Numbered from the stretch's first letter, positions 45,412 through 53,343 are shown. The stretch: 64,000 bases of DNA from Nguyenibacter vanlangensis (GCF_038719015.1 NZ_CP152276.1:1870001-1934000); one strand, 5' to 3'. The notes: a model not told the origin generated them from the letters alone. Translations and numbers: made by a program.

Positions 45412-47175
45412 CTACCAGACCTCCAGCCCGCGATCGGAGCCGAACTGCCACGTGACCGACTGGCCGCGAAGCGTCGCCGCCACGTCGCGCCCGAGTGCCC
45501 GTTCCACTTCCGGTCGCCACGGCACGAGGCTGAATTCGCCCTCGGCGTCATTGACGATGAGGGCAAAGCGTCCAGAGGCCAGCGTCTCCCGACGGTGATA
45601 GCGCCCTCGGACAGTCTCCCCGTCTGTCATCGCATGATGGGTCAGGCCGGTCTCGTGTCCGATCGTCTTCGCGACCGCCGCCAGTTCCTCCCGCTGCAAG
45701 GTACCGAGCAGATCCGAGACGAACAGAACCTGCTGCCCCCGTCGGCGCGCCAGCCCCTGCCCGACCAGATGCTTCGTCCGGCTCTCCAGCGCCGCGCCCA
45801 CCTCGCCGCCGAAGCCTGATGGGGCCAGCGGTGTCTTCTCGCGCGCGACCAGTTCCCGGTCGAGCCAGGTGGCGCCCTGCGCGGTGACCTGGCGATCGAG
45901 CGACCAGTCGGAGAGCACCCGCACGCTGGTCCAGCGCCCGCCCCTGTCGGTCGCCGCCCGGACGATGGCATTGTCCGGGATGTCGGTGATGGCCGCCGCC
46001 GGCCCGAGGCGTACATAATGCGACCGCCCGTCGACGCCCTCGACCATGAGGTAGGGCCGCCCGGCCAGTTCATCGTCGAGCCCCTTGCCGGCGACCCGCC
46101 CCACCACCGGCTGCGCCGGCCCCGCAAGATCGTGGATAATCGCATCGCTGGTCTCCCGACCCAGCGCCCGGTTCATGGTGCGAATGATATCGCCGCGCAG
46201 CCCCATGTCGCGCAGGGTCTGTTCCGCGTTTTCGGACAGCCGCCACTGCGCTGATCCTTCCGGTTGCGCCAGCCCCATCGCCTCCAGCCGCTGCAGCCGC
46301 CCGATCAGCAACGATCGGATCTCCGGGTCGTCTTCCGGACCCGCCGCGCTGGGGCGCAAATCGACAATCCCCTCCGGCTGTTGCTCTGCCATCCGTTGCA
46401 GGGTGCGATCCAGTTGGGTCCAGCGCTCCGCCGCGACCTCCCGGCCGAGCCGATGACGAATCTCGCGCTCGGAGCGCGGCCCGAGTTCCATCGTCGCCAG
46501 GTCCTCAGCCCGCGCCCGCAAGCCGCGGATGATATACTCCCGGTGGATGGTCAGGTCGGCGCCGCGATCGGTCTGGCCCCGCACGATCAGATGCACATGC
46601 GGGTTGTCAGTGTTCCAATGATCGACCGCCACCCAATCCAGGCCGATGCCGAGATCCTGCTCCATCTGCCGCACCAAGTCGCGGGTATGGGCGTGCAGGT
46701 CGGTCAGTTCGGCCGCGTCCTCGGGGCTGACGATGAAACGGAAATGCCGGCGGTCGCCTTCGGCGCGGCGTGCAAAGGCGCCGGCGTCAGCATCGTCGCC
46801 GGCGGCGTCGAACATGCGCGCCGGTTGGCCGTCGCGGGTGACGCCTTCCCGGCGGAGATAGGACAGATGCGCTCGCAGCGGCGTCATCTTCGCGCCGTGA
46901 CGGACGATCCGCGCCTTGACCACCACACGCCGGGCGCGCTGCGCCAGCAGCGCATGACCGGCCTGCCAGGCGGCAACGCCGCCGCGTCCGCCCGAGGGAC
47001 GCCGTGTAGAGGCGGCGCCCTGCTGATGCCCCTGGCGTCCGCGTCCACTGCCAGCACGCTGGCGCGCGACCAGGATCTGGGTCCGCGCCAGCCTGGGTGG
47101 CCGATCCCCCCGGATGCGGCCGAGGCGCGGCCGGACCGCGCTGCCCTCGCCGGGCGGATCACGCGGACGGCGCAT
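45412..47175 (-). CDS. Relaxase with DUF3363 domain (VirD2-like)
   Basis: A 587-residue conjugative relaxase that nicks oriT and pilots the strand. I start it at ATG 47175 (MRRPRDPPGEG). A low-complexity basic stretch leads to HLSYLRREGVTRDGQPARMF, the FRFIVSPEDAAEL segment and the metal-binding NPHVHLIVRGQTD of the relaxase core. The DUF3363 domain occupies about 290-587 (RYHRRETLASGRFALIVND, REKTPLAP). It is the last gene of the repA-to-relaxase set and is separated from the transglycosylase gene by the repeat-rich 47176-47424 gap, the likely oriT. Confidence 0.9.
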   Translation of the reverse strand: MRRPRDPPGEGSAVRPRLGRIRGDRPPRLARTQILVARQRAGSGRGRQGHQQGAASTRRPSGGRGGVAAWQAGHALLAQRARRVVVKARIVRHGAKMTPLRAHLSYLRREGVTRDGQPARMFDAAGDDADAGAFARRAEGDRRHFRFIVSPEDAAELTDLHAHTRDLVRQMEQDLGIGLDWVAVDHWNTDNPHVHLIVRGQTDRGADLTIHREYIIRGLRARAEDLATMELGPRSEREIRHRLGREVAAERWTQLDRTLQRMAEQQPEGIVDLRPSAAGPEDDPEIRSLLIGRLQRLEAMGLAQPEGSAQWRLSENAEQTLRDMGLRGDIIRTMNRALGRETSDAIIHDLAGPAQPVVGRVAGKGLDDELAGRPYLMVEGVDGRSHYVRLGPAAAITDIPDNAIVRAATDRGGRWTSVRVLSDWSLDRQVTAQGATWLDRELVAREKTPLAPSGFGGEVGAALESRTKHLVGQGLARRRGQQVLFVSDLLGTLQREELAAVAKTIGHETGLTHHAMTDGETVRGRYHRRETLASGRFALIVNDAEGEFSLVPWRPEVERALGRDVAATLRGQSVTWQFGSDRGLEVW

Positions 47176-47424
47176 CGCAGCCCCCGTTCGGGCCGGACAG
47201 TGCCGCGACATTGGCGGTTTTCCGCCCTGTCTGGCCTGTGTGCGGCACGCCGCCCGTCGGGCGGCACTGTTGGAACATGAGGAAAACCGCGCCCTCCCGC
47301 CCCCAAACCACAGGCCACAGCACTGTGCTTAATCTTGCCCTCCCTTTTGTTTCCTCTCGATTCTGTCGCCTTCTTTGCCAAGGACCGCCACGCTTTCGAA
47401 ACTTCCGCCAGACCGCTTGGACCG
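47176..47424. other. Candidate origin of transfer (oriT)
   Basis: This non-coding gap just upstream of the relaxase gene is rich in nested inverted repeats. ACAGTGCCGC (47197-47206) pairs with GCGGCACTGT (47261-47270). GCGGTTTTCC (47214-47223) pairs with GGAAAACCGC (47281-47290). GCCGCCC gtc GGGCGGC (47249-47265) is a tight hairpin, as is GGCGG TTTT CCGCC. Position beside the relaxase gene and repeat density are those of an oriT. The nick site is not identified. Confidence 0.5.
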
Positions 47425-48108
47425 TCATGACCCGTCTCCATCCCGGCCGAGAGACACGAACAGGCCGGAGGACGGGCCGACGACAAGCAAATCGCCGACG
47501 GCCGGATGAACGACGAACGAACGGCGCGGCTGCACGCGCTCCGCACGCACGATGTCGAGGAGCGGCAGGGGATCAGCCAGTAGCGGCACCAACGTCGCGA
47601 CATAACGCCGCGTCTCATCCGGCAGCGGACGGCCATGCGACAGATAGTCGTCGATACGGTCCGGCCCTGCATTGTAGGCGGCAAGAAACAGCGGTGCACC
47701 GTAACGGTTGAACATCTCCCGCGCATAAGCTGCACCGGCCATGACGTTGTCCGCTGGCGCGTAGGGATCGGCACCGAGTGCGTATCGAGTGCGCAGGTCC
47801 TGCCACGTCGCCGGCATGAGTTGCATCAGGCCCATCGCGCCTTTCGGCGAAGTCACGGCCGGATCGCCGCCACTCTCGACGCGCAAGATCGCGCGCAACC
47901 AGGACGATGGCAGTGCGAACTGGCGTGCGGCCTCGTCGATCTGCGGTGCCCAGCGTGCAAGACGAGCATCGACATCAGGAGCGTGCAGAATCCTCTGCGC
48001 CGGAGCGGCTGCCATCGTGCAAACCGGCGATCCATCCAGCGGCACCATGAGTGGCGACGGCGCCGCAATACCGCAGGCGGCCAGGAGCGTTAGCACCGCT
48101 CCACTCAT
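47425..48108 (-). CDS. Lytic transglycosylase of the conjugation machinery
   Basis: A 227-residue SLT-type transglycosylase that opens peptidoglycan for the secretion channel. The start ATG 48108 overlaps the peptidase stop and gives a signal peptide (SGAVLTLLAACGIAAPSP). Catalytic glutamate is in LRAILRVESGGDPAV, followed by GAMGLMQLMPATW and AAYNAGPDRIDDY, the three family motifs. It corresponds to VirB1/TrbN-like proteins. Confidence 0.9.
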   Translation of the reverse strand: MSGAVLTLLAACGIAAPSPLMVPLDGSPVCTMAAAPAQRILHAPDVDARLARWAPQIDEAARQFALPSSWLRAILRVESGGDPAVTSPKGAMGLMQLMPATWQDLRTRYALGADPYAPADNVMAGAAYAREMFNRYGAPLFLAAYNAGPDRIDDYLSHGRPLPDETRRYVATLVPLLADPLPLLDIVRAERVQPRRSFVVHPAVGDLLVVGPSSGLFVSLGRDGDGS

Positions 48109-48623
48109 TGCCCGTTCCGTGTCCAGAGCGGCAACGCGCGGCCGATTACGGACGTAATCGGACTTGGCCCGAAGTAGCGGCCATCCAGCGATGCCGGAAC
48201 ATCGCGCATCAGCACGAAGATCTCGCCAGGCTGGAGCCGACGACACCCCGTCCACGGCATGAGCGGACGCCCCCGATGGTCGGTCGCCAGCGCATCGGCG
48301 ACATGCACGCCGTCAATCGCCAGCACGCCATTGCGCTCGCACACCAGCTGCCCGGCCGTTGCCGCGATGCGCTTGAGCAGCGGGACACCCGCTGGCAAAT
48401 AGCCGCGCCGCGCGAAAAGCCGGGCACTTGCTGGATCAGGGCGCAACAGCACGAGATCGCCATGGTGCAACGGCGAATTGCTCGATGCTGCCACCCAATA
48501 GAACCCGACCGGCGCACTGGCAGTGGCATTCCACACCAGGCGGGGCCGCGGATGGACTATCGCGGCAATACCGATCGCCAACACGACGAAATAGGTGGTG
48601 AAGAACCATCCGAACCGGGTCAT
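48105..48623 (-). CDS. traF: TraF-type S26 signal peptidase
   Basis: A 172-residue serine peptidase of the S26 family. A membrane anchor (GWFFTTYFVVLAIGIAAIV) precedes NATASAPVGFYWV with the nucleophilic serine, and PLLKRIAATAGQLV holds the general-base lysine. TraF of RP4 circularises the TrbC pilin; the trbC gene here is at 38334. It overlaps the dcm stop and the transglycosylase start. Confidence 0.9.
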   Translation of the reverse strand: MTRFGWFFTTYFVVLAIGIAAIVHPRPRLVWNATASAPVGFYWVAASSNSPLHHGDLVLLRPDPASARLFARRGYLPAGVPLLKRIAATAGQLVCERNGVLAIDGVHVADALATDHRGRPLMPWTGCRRLQPGEIFVLMRDVPASLDGRYFGPSPITSVIGRALPLWTRNGQ

Positions 48624-49912
48624 GGCGCGCCTCCGTCACCGTCTGCGTGCCGATCGCGAGAGACGGGAATGCACGACAGGCCACGCCCGAACACCGCATC
48701 GAGCGCGAGTTCCGTGCGCAGGATCGCGCGGCCTATGGCTTCGGGGATCTGCGGGACGACCGCATCCCCGAACGCCTCGACGATGAGACTGGCCGCAAGA
48801 GCCCCTGTTCCATCGCCGAGCGCAACGCGTGTGCCAGCCAGCCAGGCGGATAACCCATCATCCAACAATAGGTGACGGGCAGGGCCGCCGTTCCAGTCAG
48901 CCCATGGCTCCGCAGCAGCGTCGCCAACGCGCGCGCCCCGGCCCATTTCGCCGTCGCCCGACCCGTCATCGCGCCGTCCATCACCGCATCCATCGACGGT
49001 GATTTCCGCCGGTCGTAAGCGTCGCTCCAGCAATCCATCCGGCGATCCCGCTTCGTCGGCGTCGGCAGTGTTTCCAGCGCCGCCACTGCATTGAGGTGGT
49101 GTCGTACCGTGCCCATCCGGCCAGCATCGCCATGGCCGCCCGCTTTCATGTCCGACGCCCGTGGTGTCGGCATCCCGGCGTGACGACTGTTCTGTTCCGT
49201 GAGCTGGGCCAACACGTCGCCGCGTCCGCCCCGGTGCGCATCCGTCGCACGCGGCGTCGCCATCCGGGTGCTGCGGAACACATCGTACAGGCCGGACTCC
49301 TTCATCGCTTTTCGCGCGCCCGCGCCGCCTTCCATACGCATCCCGCCCTGCTGCGATTGCGAGACCGGCGTCGGCAATCTGTTCGGGATCATGGCCGATG
49401 AGCCAGGAGCGTTTACGCTCGTGGTTGGCGCCGACATGCGCAGCAGCCACCACGCACGCTTCGACGGCGTAGCCGAGCGCCTCCAGTGCCCCGAGCACCC
49501 GGTCCGCGCCGCGAGTTCGCAAGCCAGCGCTGTTCTCAAGAGCGAACCAGCGAGGACGGCATTCTCCGATGAGACGGATCGCCTCGAAATAGAGCCTGCT
49601 GCGTTCGCCGTCGACACCACGGCCTTTCGTGTTCGCGGGCGAGATGTCCTGGCAGGGCGGGCTACCGGCGATGATATCGGGAAGATATCCGAGGTCGGAA
49701 ACAAGTCGCCCTGCGGTGAGCGTACGGACATCATCGTAGAGGCGGACATGCGAATTGTTCCCGGCATAGAGGATGCGCCGCCATTCCACGATCTCGCAGG
49801 CGGCAACGGTGACGAAGCCCGCGCGATGCAGGCCGAGCGTCCAGCCACCGGCCGCCGCGCTGAACAGGTCGAGCACGCGCAGGGGCGCATAGGGCGAGCG
49901 GAAAGGCGTCAT
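48620..49912 (-). CDS. DNA cytosine-5 methyltransferase (Dcm-like)
   Basis: A 430-residue orphan C5-methyltransferase. SAM-binding motif I is LRVLDLFSAAAGGWTLGLHR, the catalytic motif is IIAGSPPCQDIS, ENSAG is motif VI, and NHERKRSWLIG is motif VIII. The end VEAFGDAVVPQIPEAIGRAI is motif X. Residues about 195-345 are low-complexity, rich in Asp, Gly and Arg, and overlap another frame that also looks family-like, so a pair of compensating frameshifts is possible. The start is ATG 49912, overlapping the DUF2840 stop. It has no partner nuclease and may protect the element from host restriction. Confidence 0.85.
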   Translation of the reverse strand: MTPFRSPYAPLRVLDLFSAAAGGWTLGLHRAGFVTVAACEIVEWRRILYAGNNSHVRLYDDVRTLTAGRLVSDLGYLPDIIAGSPPCQDISPANTKGRGVDGERSRLYFEAIRLIGECRPRWFALENSAGLRTRGADRVLGALEALGYAVEACVVAAAHVGANHERKRSWLIGHDPEQIADAGLAIAAGRDAYGRRRGRAKSDEGVRPVRCVPQHPDGDAACDGCAPGRTRRRVGPAHGTEQSSRRDADTTGVGHESGRPWRCWPDGHGTTPPQCSGGAGNTADADEAGSPDGLLERRLRPAEITVDGCGDGRRDDGSGDGEMGRGARVGDAAAEPWADWNGGPARHLLLDDGLSAWLAGTRVALGDGTGALAASLIVEAFGDAVVPQIPEAIGRAILRTELALDAVFGRGLSCIPVSRDRHADGDGGAP

Positions 49913-50385
49913 GACACCGCCCTCCGCCGCATCCATGCGTCATGGCGCTCGCGCGTGTAGGGACGCGGCGCCTGCCCTGCCAGCATGCGGTTGTGCAGAT
50001 GCCGCCAATGCTCGGGCGCGACCGCACACGGATCGATCTTCTGCGCTTCAATGCCGTCGATCGCTTCCAGCACGCGCCGGACCTTCGGCCAGCCCGATTG
50101 CCGGAGCAGACTCTCGCCGCCGGGGCGCACGAAGGGCACCGTCTGGAAGGCTTCCTGAGCCCCTACAGCCCGCACGATGTCGATGCAGGACACCACAGTG
50201 CCGTAATCGTTCGCCGCCCAGCGGACGAACGCGAACACGCTGCCCGGCATGAAGCTCATCAGCCGCCGGCGCCGGTCGAGGATCCGGTCCTCGACGGGGT
50301 GCCCGAAGCGGATCCAGTGCTCGATGCGCTTCTCGATCCAAGTCACTTCGACCTGGGTGACGGGGACCAGCGGAGACGTGCTCAT
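49909..50385 (-). CDS. DUF2840 protein
   Basis: A 158-residue protein of the DUF2840 family: VEVTWIEKRIEHWIRFGHPV, DRRRRLMSFMPGSVFAFVRW, NDYGTVVSCIDIVRAV, FVRPGGESLLRQSGWPKVRR and a C-terminal HNRMLAGQAPRPYTRERHDA. It is found next to conjugation and replication genes in alphaproteobacterial ICEs; the function is not known. It overlaps dcm. The iteron-like repeats lie upstream, between it and repA. Confidence 0.85.
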   Translation of the reverse strand: MSTSPLVPVTQVEVTWIEKRIEHWIRFGHPVEDRILDRRRRLMSFMPGSVFAFVRWAANDYGTVVSCIDIVRAVGAQEAFQTVPFVRPGGESLLRQSGWPKVRRVLEAIDGIEAQKIDPCAVAPEHWRHLHNRMLAGQAPRPYTRERHDAWMRRRAVS

Positions 50386-50526
50386 GGCCGTCTCCCGAAG
50401 CCTGAAAAATGGCCGGAATCGCGGCTACCGAATGCCCTACAAGGTACAAGAAGAGTCTTGTACTTAAGAATCCAAGAGTCAGGGACGGGCGATTGCGTTG
50501 GATTGCAAGCGGTTAGGGCCGTTTTC
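50386..50526. other. Non-coding leader before DUF2840
   Basis: AT-balanced non-coding sequence between DUF2840 and the direct repeats; no gene is seen. It probably carries the promoter of the DUF2840-to-transglycosylase overlapping set. Confidence 0.35.
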
Positions 50527-50592
50527 CACGTGTGATACGCCGTGGAATCACGTGTATTGCGCGGAACGGCCACGTGTGATCTGCCGAGGTGA
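50527..50592. repeat. Three direct repeats with exact 22-bp period, candidate iterons/oriV
   Basis: CACGTGTGAT at 50527, CACGTGTATT at 50549 and CACGTGTGAT at 50571 begin three consecutive 22-bp units, two helical turns apart, starting with the palindrome CACGTG. They lie within 2 bases of the end of repA. Iterons beside an initiator gene are the usual mark of an origin of vegetative replication. Confidence 0.6.
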
Positions 50593-50593
50593 T

Positions 50594-51439
50594 TCACAGC
50601 CCCCTCCCTACATTCTGGGGATGAAAACCCGCGTTATGCACAAGCACTTCATTGGCACTGTGAATCCTGTCGGTGGATTGCACGTGGTGCAGATGCTCGG
50701 TCGAGCCGCTCCTGACGATGGCGACCGGCACGCCAGAGGCCGCCAGACGCCGCACAGCCCTGCGCAGGAGCACACAGAAATCGGCCTGCCGGGCAAGGCT
50801 GCCAGACCGTGCATGAAGATCGGAAAGGGCGATGGACCAGCCTGTGGATTTCCTGTTGCCGTGCCGATGCAGCAGACGCCATAACCAGCGGTCAATTCCT
50901 CCGGTCAGACGGAAATAGGACGGATCGACCCGCACCATCCGGCGGCGCTCGACGATGGCAACGAACAGCCAGTCGGGTACCACGATCAGTAAGGCGGCCT
51001 GTTGCCGTTCCCAGCGTTCGATCCAGCGGAAGCGGACCGGCGCCCCCTCGGGAATGCCAACGTTCGTTTCTACCTCGGAGGTCCGCAACCGCTCCAGCGC
51101 CGCGTGGAGGGCACGATATTGCGTCTGGCCGGTGGATCGGCCGAGGAAGCGAAGCAGTTGGAGGCCCGATACCGACAGTTCCGGGGAGACCACCAGATGC
51201 CGGTCTTTGCCCTCGGCGAGTTGCGACACCGCCCAGATCAGGATGTCAGCATCCCAGATGGTTGCCAGCCCGGCCGTGCTCGTGGGCGTGACCCGGAGGA
51301 AGCGGCCGCGCTGCGCGTAGGCGATGGGAGCCAGCCGGCGCTGCTTGCCCAACGCGAAGCAGGGCCAGGCCATCAGGTCGATGGCATCGCGCGGGCGGAC
51401 ACGATCCATCAGTGCAGGGAACGGCCGGGTCATGGCCAT
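50594..51439 (-). CDS. repA: Replication initiator protein RepA
   Basis: A 281-residue plasmid initiator of the replication initiator protein A family: RDAIDLMAWPCFALGKQRR, RFLRVTPTSTAGLATIWDAD, LIWAVSQLAEGKDRHLVVSP, then a second winged-helix part (YFRLTGGIDRWLWRLLHRHG). It should bind the repeats directly downstream (50527-50592). It overlaps the AlpA-like gene by 10 bases, so either ATG 51439 or ATG 51433 starts it. Its presence on a conjugative element implies plasmid-like replication, at least transiently after excision. A parA gene, common beside it in relatives, is absent. Confidence 0.88.
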   Translation of the reverse strand: MAMTRPFPALMDRVRPRDAIDLMAWPCFALGKQRRLAPIAYAQRGRFLRVTPTSTAGLATIWDADILIWAVSQLAEGKDRHLVVSPELSVSGLQLLRFLGRSTGQTQYRALHAALERLRTSEVETNVGIPEGAPVRFRWIERWERQQAALLIVVPDWLFVAIVERRRMVRVDPSYFRLTGGIDRWLWRLLHRHGNRKSTGWSIALSDLHARSGSLARQADFCVLLRRAVRRLAASGVPVAIVRSGSTEHLHHVQSTDRIHSANEVLVHNAGFHPQNVGRGL

Positions 51440-51693
51440 CTTCCCTGCGCCGGCGCTTTCGGCAGGGGGATGAACCCGCCGTCAGGATCGGTGGTCGAGC
51501 GGCGCAGCCCCTGGTCGGCCCAGGCTTGCAGTTCCGCGATCTTGTAGACGATCCGGCCCCCGAGCTTGCGATAGCGCGGCCCGGTGCCAAAGGTGCGATG
51601 GCGTTCCAATGTACGGCAGGAAACGCCGAGAAAGCGGGCCGCCTCCGGGGTGCGGAGGAAGCGCGCGGGCAAGGTGGCGGGGATTTCGAGCAT
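51430..51693 (-). CDS. AlpA/MerR-like helix-turn-helix protein
   Basis: An 87-residue excisionase-like DNA-binding protein: RFLRTPEAARFLGVSCRTLE and RHRTFGTGPRYRKLGGRIVY, with AELQAWADQGLR. It overlaps repA and so is cotranscribed. Proteins of this kind act as excision or replication regulators in ICEs. A perfect 10-bp inverted repeat sits 3 bases before its start. Confidence 0.85.
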   Translation of the reverse strand: MLEIPATLPARFLRTPEAARFLGVSCRTLERHRTFGTGPRYRKLGGRIVYKIAELQAWADQGLRRSTTDPDGGFIPLPKAPAQGRWP

Positions 51694-51695
51694 GA

Positions 51696-51720
51696 GCGTG
51701 CCTGAAAGTGGTTTTCAGGC
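51696..51720. promoter_or_regulatory. Perfect 10-bp inverted repeat before alpA-repA
   Basis: GTGCCTGAAA, five bases GTGGT, then TTTCAGGCAC, directly upstream of the AlpA-like start at 51693. It is either a leader hairpin covering the ribosome binding site or an operator for the AlpA-like protein. Confidence 0.5.
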
Positions 51721-51869
51721 ACGATCGGCGGATCATGGCGTGCTGCTCAGGGTCGATTTCCGGGGGGTGCCGAATTCGACCGGGCATGGCATCGTGAAAA
51801 CGCGACCGTTGCACGCGATGGTCACACCCGTCAGGCTGCCATGACTGTATACAGGAGGACGCCATACCG

Positions 51870-51962
51870 ATGTCCAAGCCGAACCGTGTGGCGATTCCCG
51901 CCCACATGCTAACCGACGAGGAAATAGCCCTGATCATGGCGGCGGAAATCCCGCCGGATGCC
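51870..51962 (+). pseudogene. 5-prime fragment of a gene cut by the vapBC cassette
   Basis: ATG 51870 follows AGGAGG and a CTGTATACAG palindrome at 51845-51854, which look like true expression signals. The first 30 codons (SKPNRVAIPAHMLTDEEIAL, IMAAEIPPDAS) read like a real helical protein start. After about 51962 the frame is simply the antisense of the vapC gene. I infer that a small gene lost its 3-prime part when the VapBC genes arrived. The family is unknown. Confidence 0.35.
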
Positions 51963-52412
51963 TCAATCCTCGGGGAGGCCGTCGAGCGGATCGAAGTGGC
52001 TCACCCTCAGCGGCGCGAAATGCCGGCCGTTGCAGGTCAGCAGCACCAGATCATGGACGATCGCGGTGGCGGCGATGGCCACGTCGGCGAAACCCGGATG
52101 CCGGCCGATCGCGATCGCTTGGTCCGATAGCGCCCCGGTCGCCCGGCCCGTCGCGGTATCCAGCGGCAGGATGCGCTCGCCGCCGTCTCGGATCAGCGCA
52201 TCCAGCCAATGGGTCAGCAGGTCGGCACGCTCGATTCCCCCTGCGCGCCGGAGCTTATGGATCCCCTGCTCGATCTCCGCGATCGTCACCGTCGAGAGAT
52301 AGAGCCGTTCGCCATGCCTGCGCAGCCACCCCGCCAACGCGTCGGATGGCGGCGTTCGGCCAGGCGCCAGCAGGGACAGCACCGAGGTGTCGAGAAGATA
52401 GCCGGCGCTCAC
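51963..52412 (-). CDS. vapC: VapC-like PIN-domain toxin
   Basis: A 149-residue PIN ribonuclease toxin: YLLDTSVLSLL (first acidic residue), STVTIAEIEQGIHKLRRAG, DTATGRATGALSDQAIAIG, HPGFADVAIAATAIVHDLVL and LTCNGRHF with further acidic positions. VapC/FitB toxins cleave tRNA or rRNA. It overlaps the antitoxin stop. Its function here is likely stabilisation of the element. Confidence 0.9.
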   Translation of the reverse strand: MSAGYLLDTSVLSLLAPGRTPPSDALAGWLRRHGERLYLSTVTIAEIEQGIHKLRRAGGIERADLLTHWLDALIRDGGERILPLDTATGRATGALSDQAIAIGRHPGFADVAIAATAIVHDLVLLTCNGRHFAPLRVSHFDPLDGLPED

Positions 52413-52657
52413 AGATCAATGTCACGCAGCGGTGTCTGGTCACGCTCGAAGGTCACCTCAGGCCCACCGGGAAACGCCAGCAGCAGGTCCGCGAACGACG
52501 GACGGTCATCGGGATAAAGCCGCCGCGCATCGGCGATCGGCACCAGCACCGCCGCCGGGCGGCCGTGCCGGGTGATCGTGGTCGGCTCGCCGTGCTCCGC
52601 CGCGTCGACTAGTGCTGCGAACTTCGCCTTGGCGTCCCGAATCTGGATGGTCTGCAT
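52409..52657 (-). CDS. Phd/YefM-type antitoxin of VapC
   Basis: An 82-residue antitoxin: QTIQIRDAKAKFAALVDAAE and HGEPTTITRHGRPAAVLVPI are the Phd/YefM DNA-binding N-terminus, and the flexible C-terminus (PEVTFERDQTPLRDIDL) binds the toxin. I start it at ATG 52657, behind GGAGG. It overlaps vapC by 4 bases. Confidence 0.9.
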   Translation of the reverse strand: MQTIQIRDAKAKFAALVDAAEHGEPTTITRHGRPAAVLVPIADARRLYPDDRPSFADLLLAFPGGPEVTFERDQTPLRDIDL

Positions 52658-52672
52658 GACGGCCTCCTTTTG

Positions 52673-52688
52673 TGACCCCATGAGGTCA
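52673..52688. promoter_or_regulatory. Operator-like inverted repeat of the vapBC operon
   Basis: TGACC CCATGA GGTCA, 16 bases before the antitoxin start, followed by an AT-rich segment. Autoregulation by the antitoxin-toxin complex is inferred. Confidence 0.5.
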
Positions 52689-52739
52689 TATTAGAGTGAC
52701 CGGTGGTGCGTGCAAGGAGAATCCAGTGCCACAGGGGCG

Positions 52740-53093
52740 TCAGGCGGGATGCCGGCCCCTCGGCGATACCGCCAGGCCGAGAAAGACCAGGATCGCCTGA
52801 TTGAGACGGACGAGATCCGCATCGTCGAGGCGCCCGACATACGCACCGACCTTGGATTTCGGCACGGTGGTGATCTTGTCGACCATCAGGCGGCTGACGG
52901 CACGCAGGCCGTTGCGCGGATTCGGCTCCACCGGCAGCCGGAACAGCGGCGCCTCGGTCGGATCGCTGGTGAAGGCGCAGACCGTGTTGGAGTCGGTACC
53001 GTCGAAACTGTCGTCCTGCACGATCACCACGGGGCGCGGTTTGCCCGCGTAGTCCTTGCCGCCGGAAACCGTCCAGATCTCGCCCCGCTTCAT
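52740..53093 (-). CDS. mazF: MazF/PemK-type endoribonuclease toxin
   Basis: A 117-residue toxin of the PemK/MazF fold. The start MKRGEIWTVSGGKDYAGKPR with PVVIVQDDSFD holds the catalytic arginine region, then FRLPVEPNPRNGLRAVSRLM, VDKITTVPKSKVG. MazF cuts single-stranded mRNA. ATG 53093 overlaps the antitoxin stop. It is one of two complete toxin-antitoxin pairs set between DUF2285 and the alpA gene. Confidence 0.92.
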   Translation of the reverse strand: MKRGEIWTVSGGKDYAGKPRPVVIVQDDSFDGTDSNTVCAFTSDPTEAPLFRLPVEPNPRNGLRAVSRLMVDKITTVPKSKVGAYVGRLDDADLVRLNQAILVFLGLAVSPRGRHPA

Positions 53094-53314
53094 TCATCGC
53101 CCCAATCGGCGACGGCGTCGATGAACGCCTGGTCGTCGCTTGCATGCGTACTCGCCGCGACCGCCAGCGATTGCCGGTGCGCTTCCGAACGGAAACTGGT
53201 GGCCCGGACGTCCGGCACCCAGATCTGGATCGGGCGCAGGCCCTGTGCGCGCAGCCGGGCGCGATGTTCGCTGACCTTGGTGCGGGACGGGCGTGAATTG
53301 GATGCGGTGGCCAT
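53090..53314 (-). CDS. MazE-family (DUF3018) antitoxin
   Basis: A 74-residue antitoxin: SRTKVSEHRARLRAQGLRPI and QIWVPDVRATSFRSEAHRQS form the DUF3018 DNA-binding part, and an acidic tail ends DDQAFIDAVADWGDE. I start it at ATG 53314, 4 bases after GGAGGA. It overlaps mazF by ATGA. Confidence 0.88.
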   Translation of the reverse strand: MATASNSRPSRTKVSEHRARLRAQGLRPIQIWVPDVRATSFRSEAHRQSLAVAASTHASDDQAFIDAVADWGDE

Positions 53315-53329
53315 GATGTCCTCCGATGT

Positions 53330-53343
53330 GGTTACATGTAACC
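53330..53343. promoter_or_regulatory. Perfect 14-bp palindrome, mazEF operator
   Basis: GGTTACATGTAACC lies 16 bases before the antitoxin start. Its perfect dyad symmetry and position fit autorepression of the mazEF operon. Confidence 0.6.

Noticed and set aside
46264..47280. 338-codon plus-strand frame over the relaxase gene
   Set aside because: Shadow of the relaxase; no domain.
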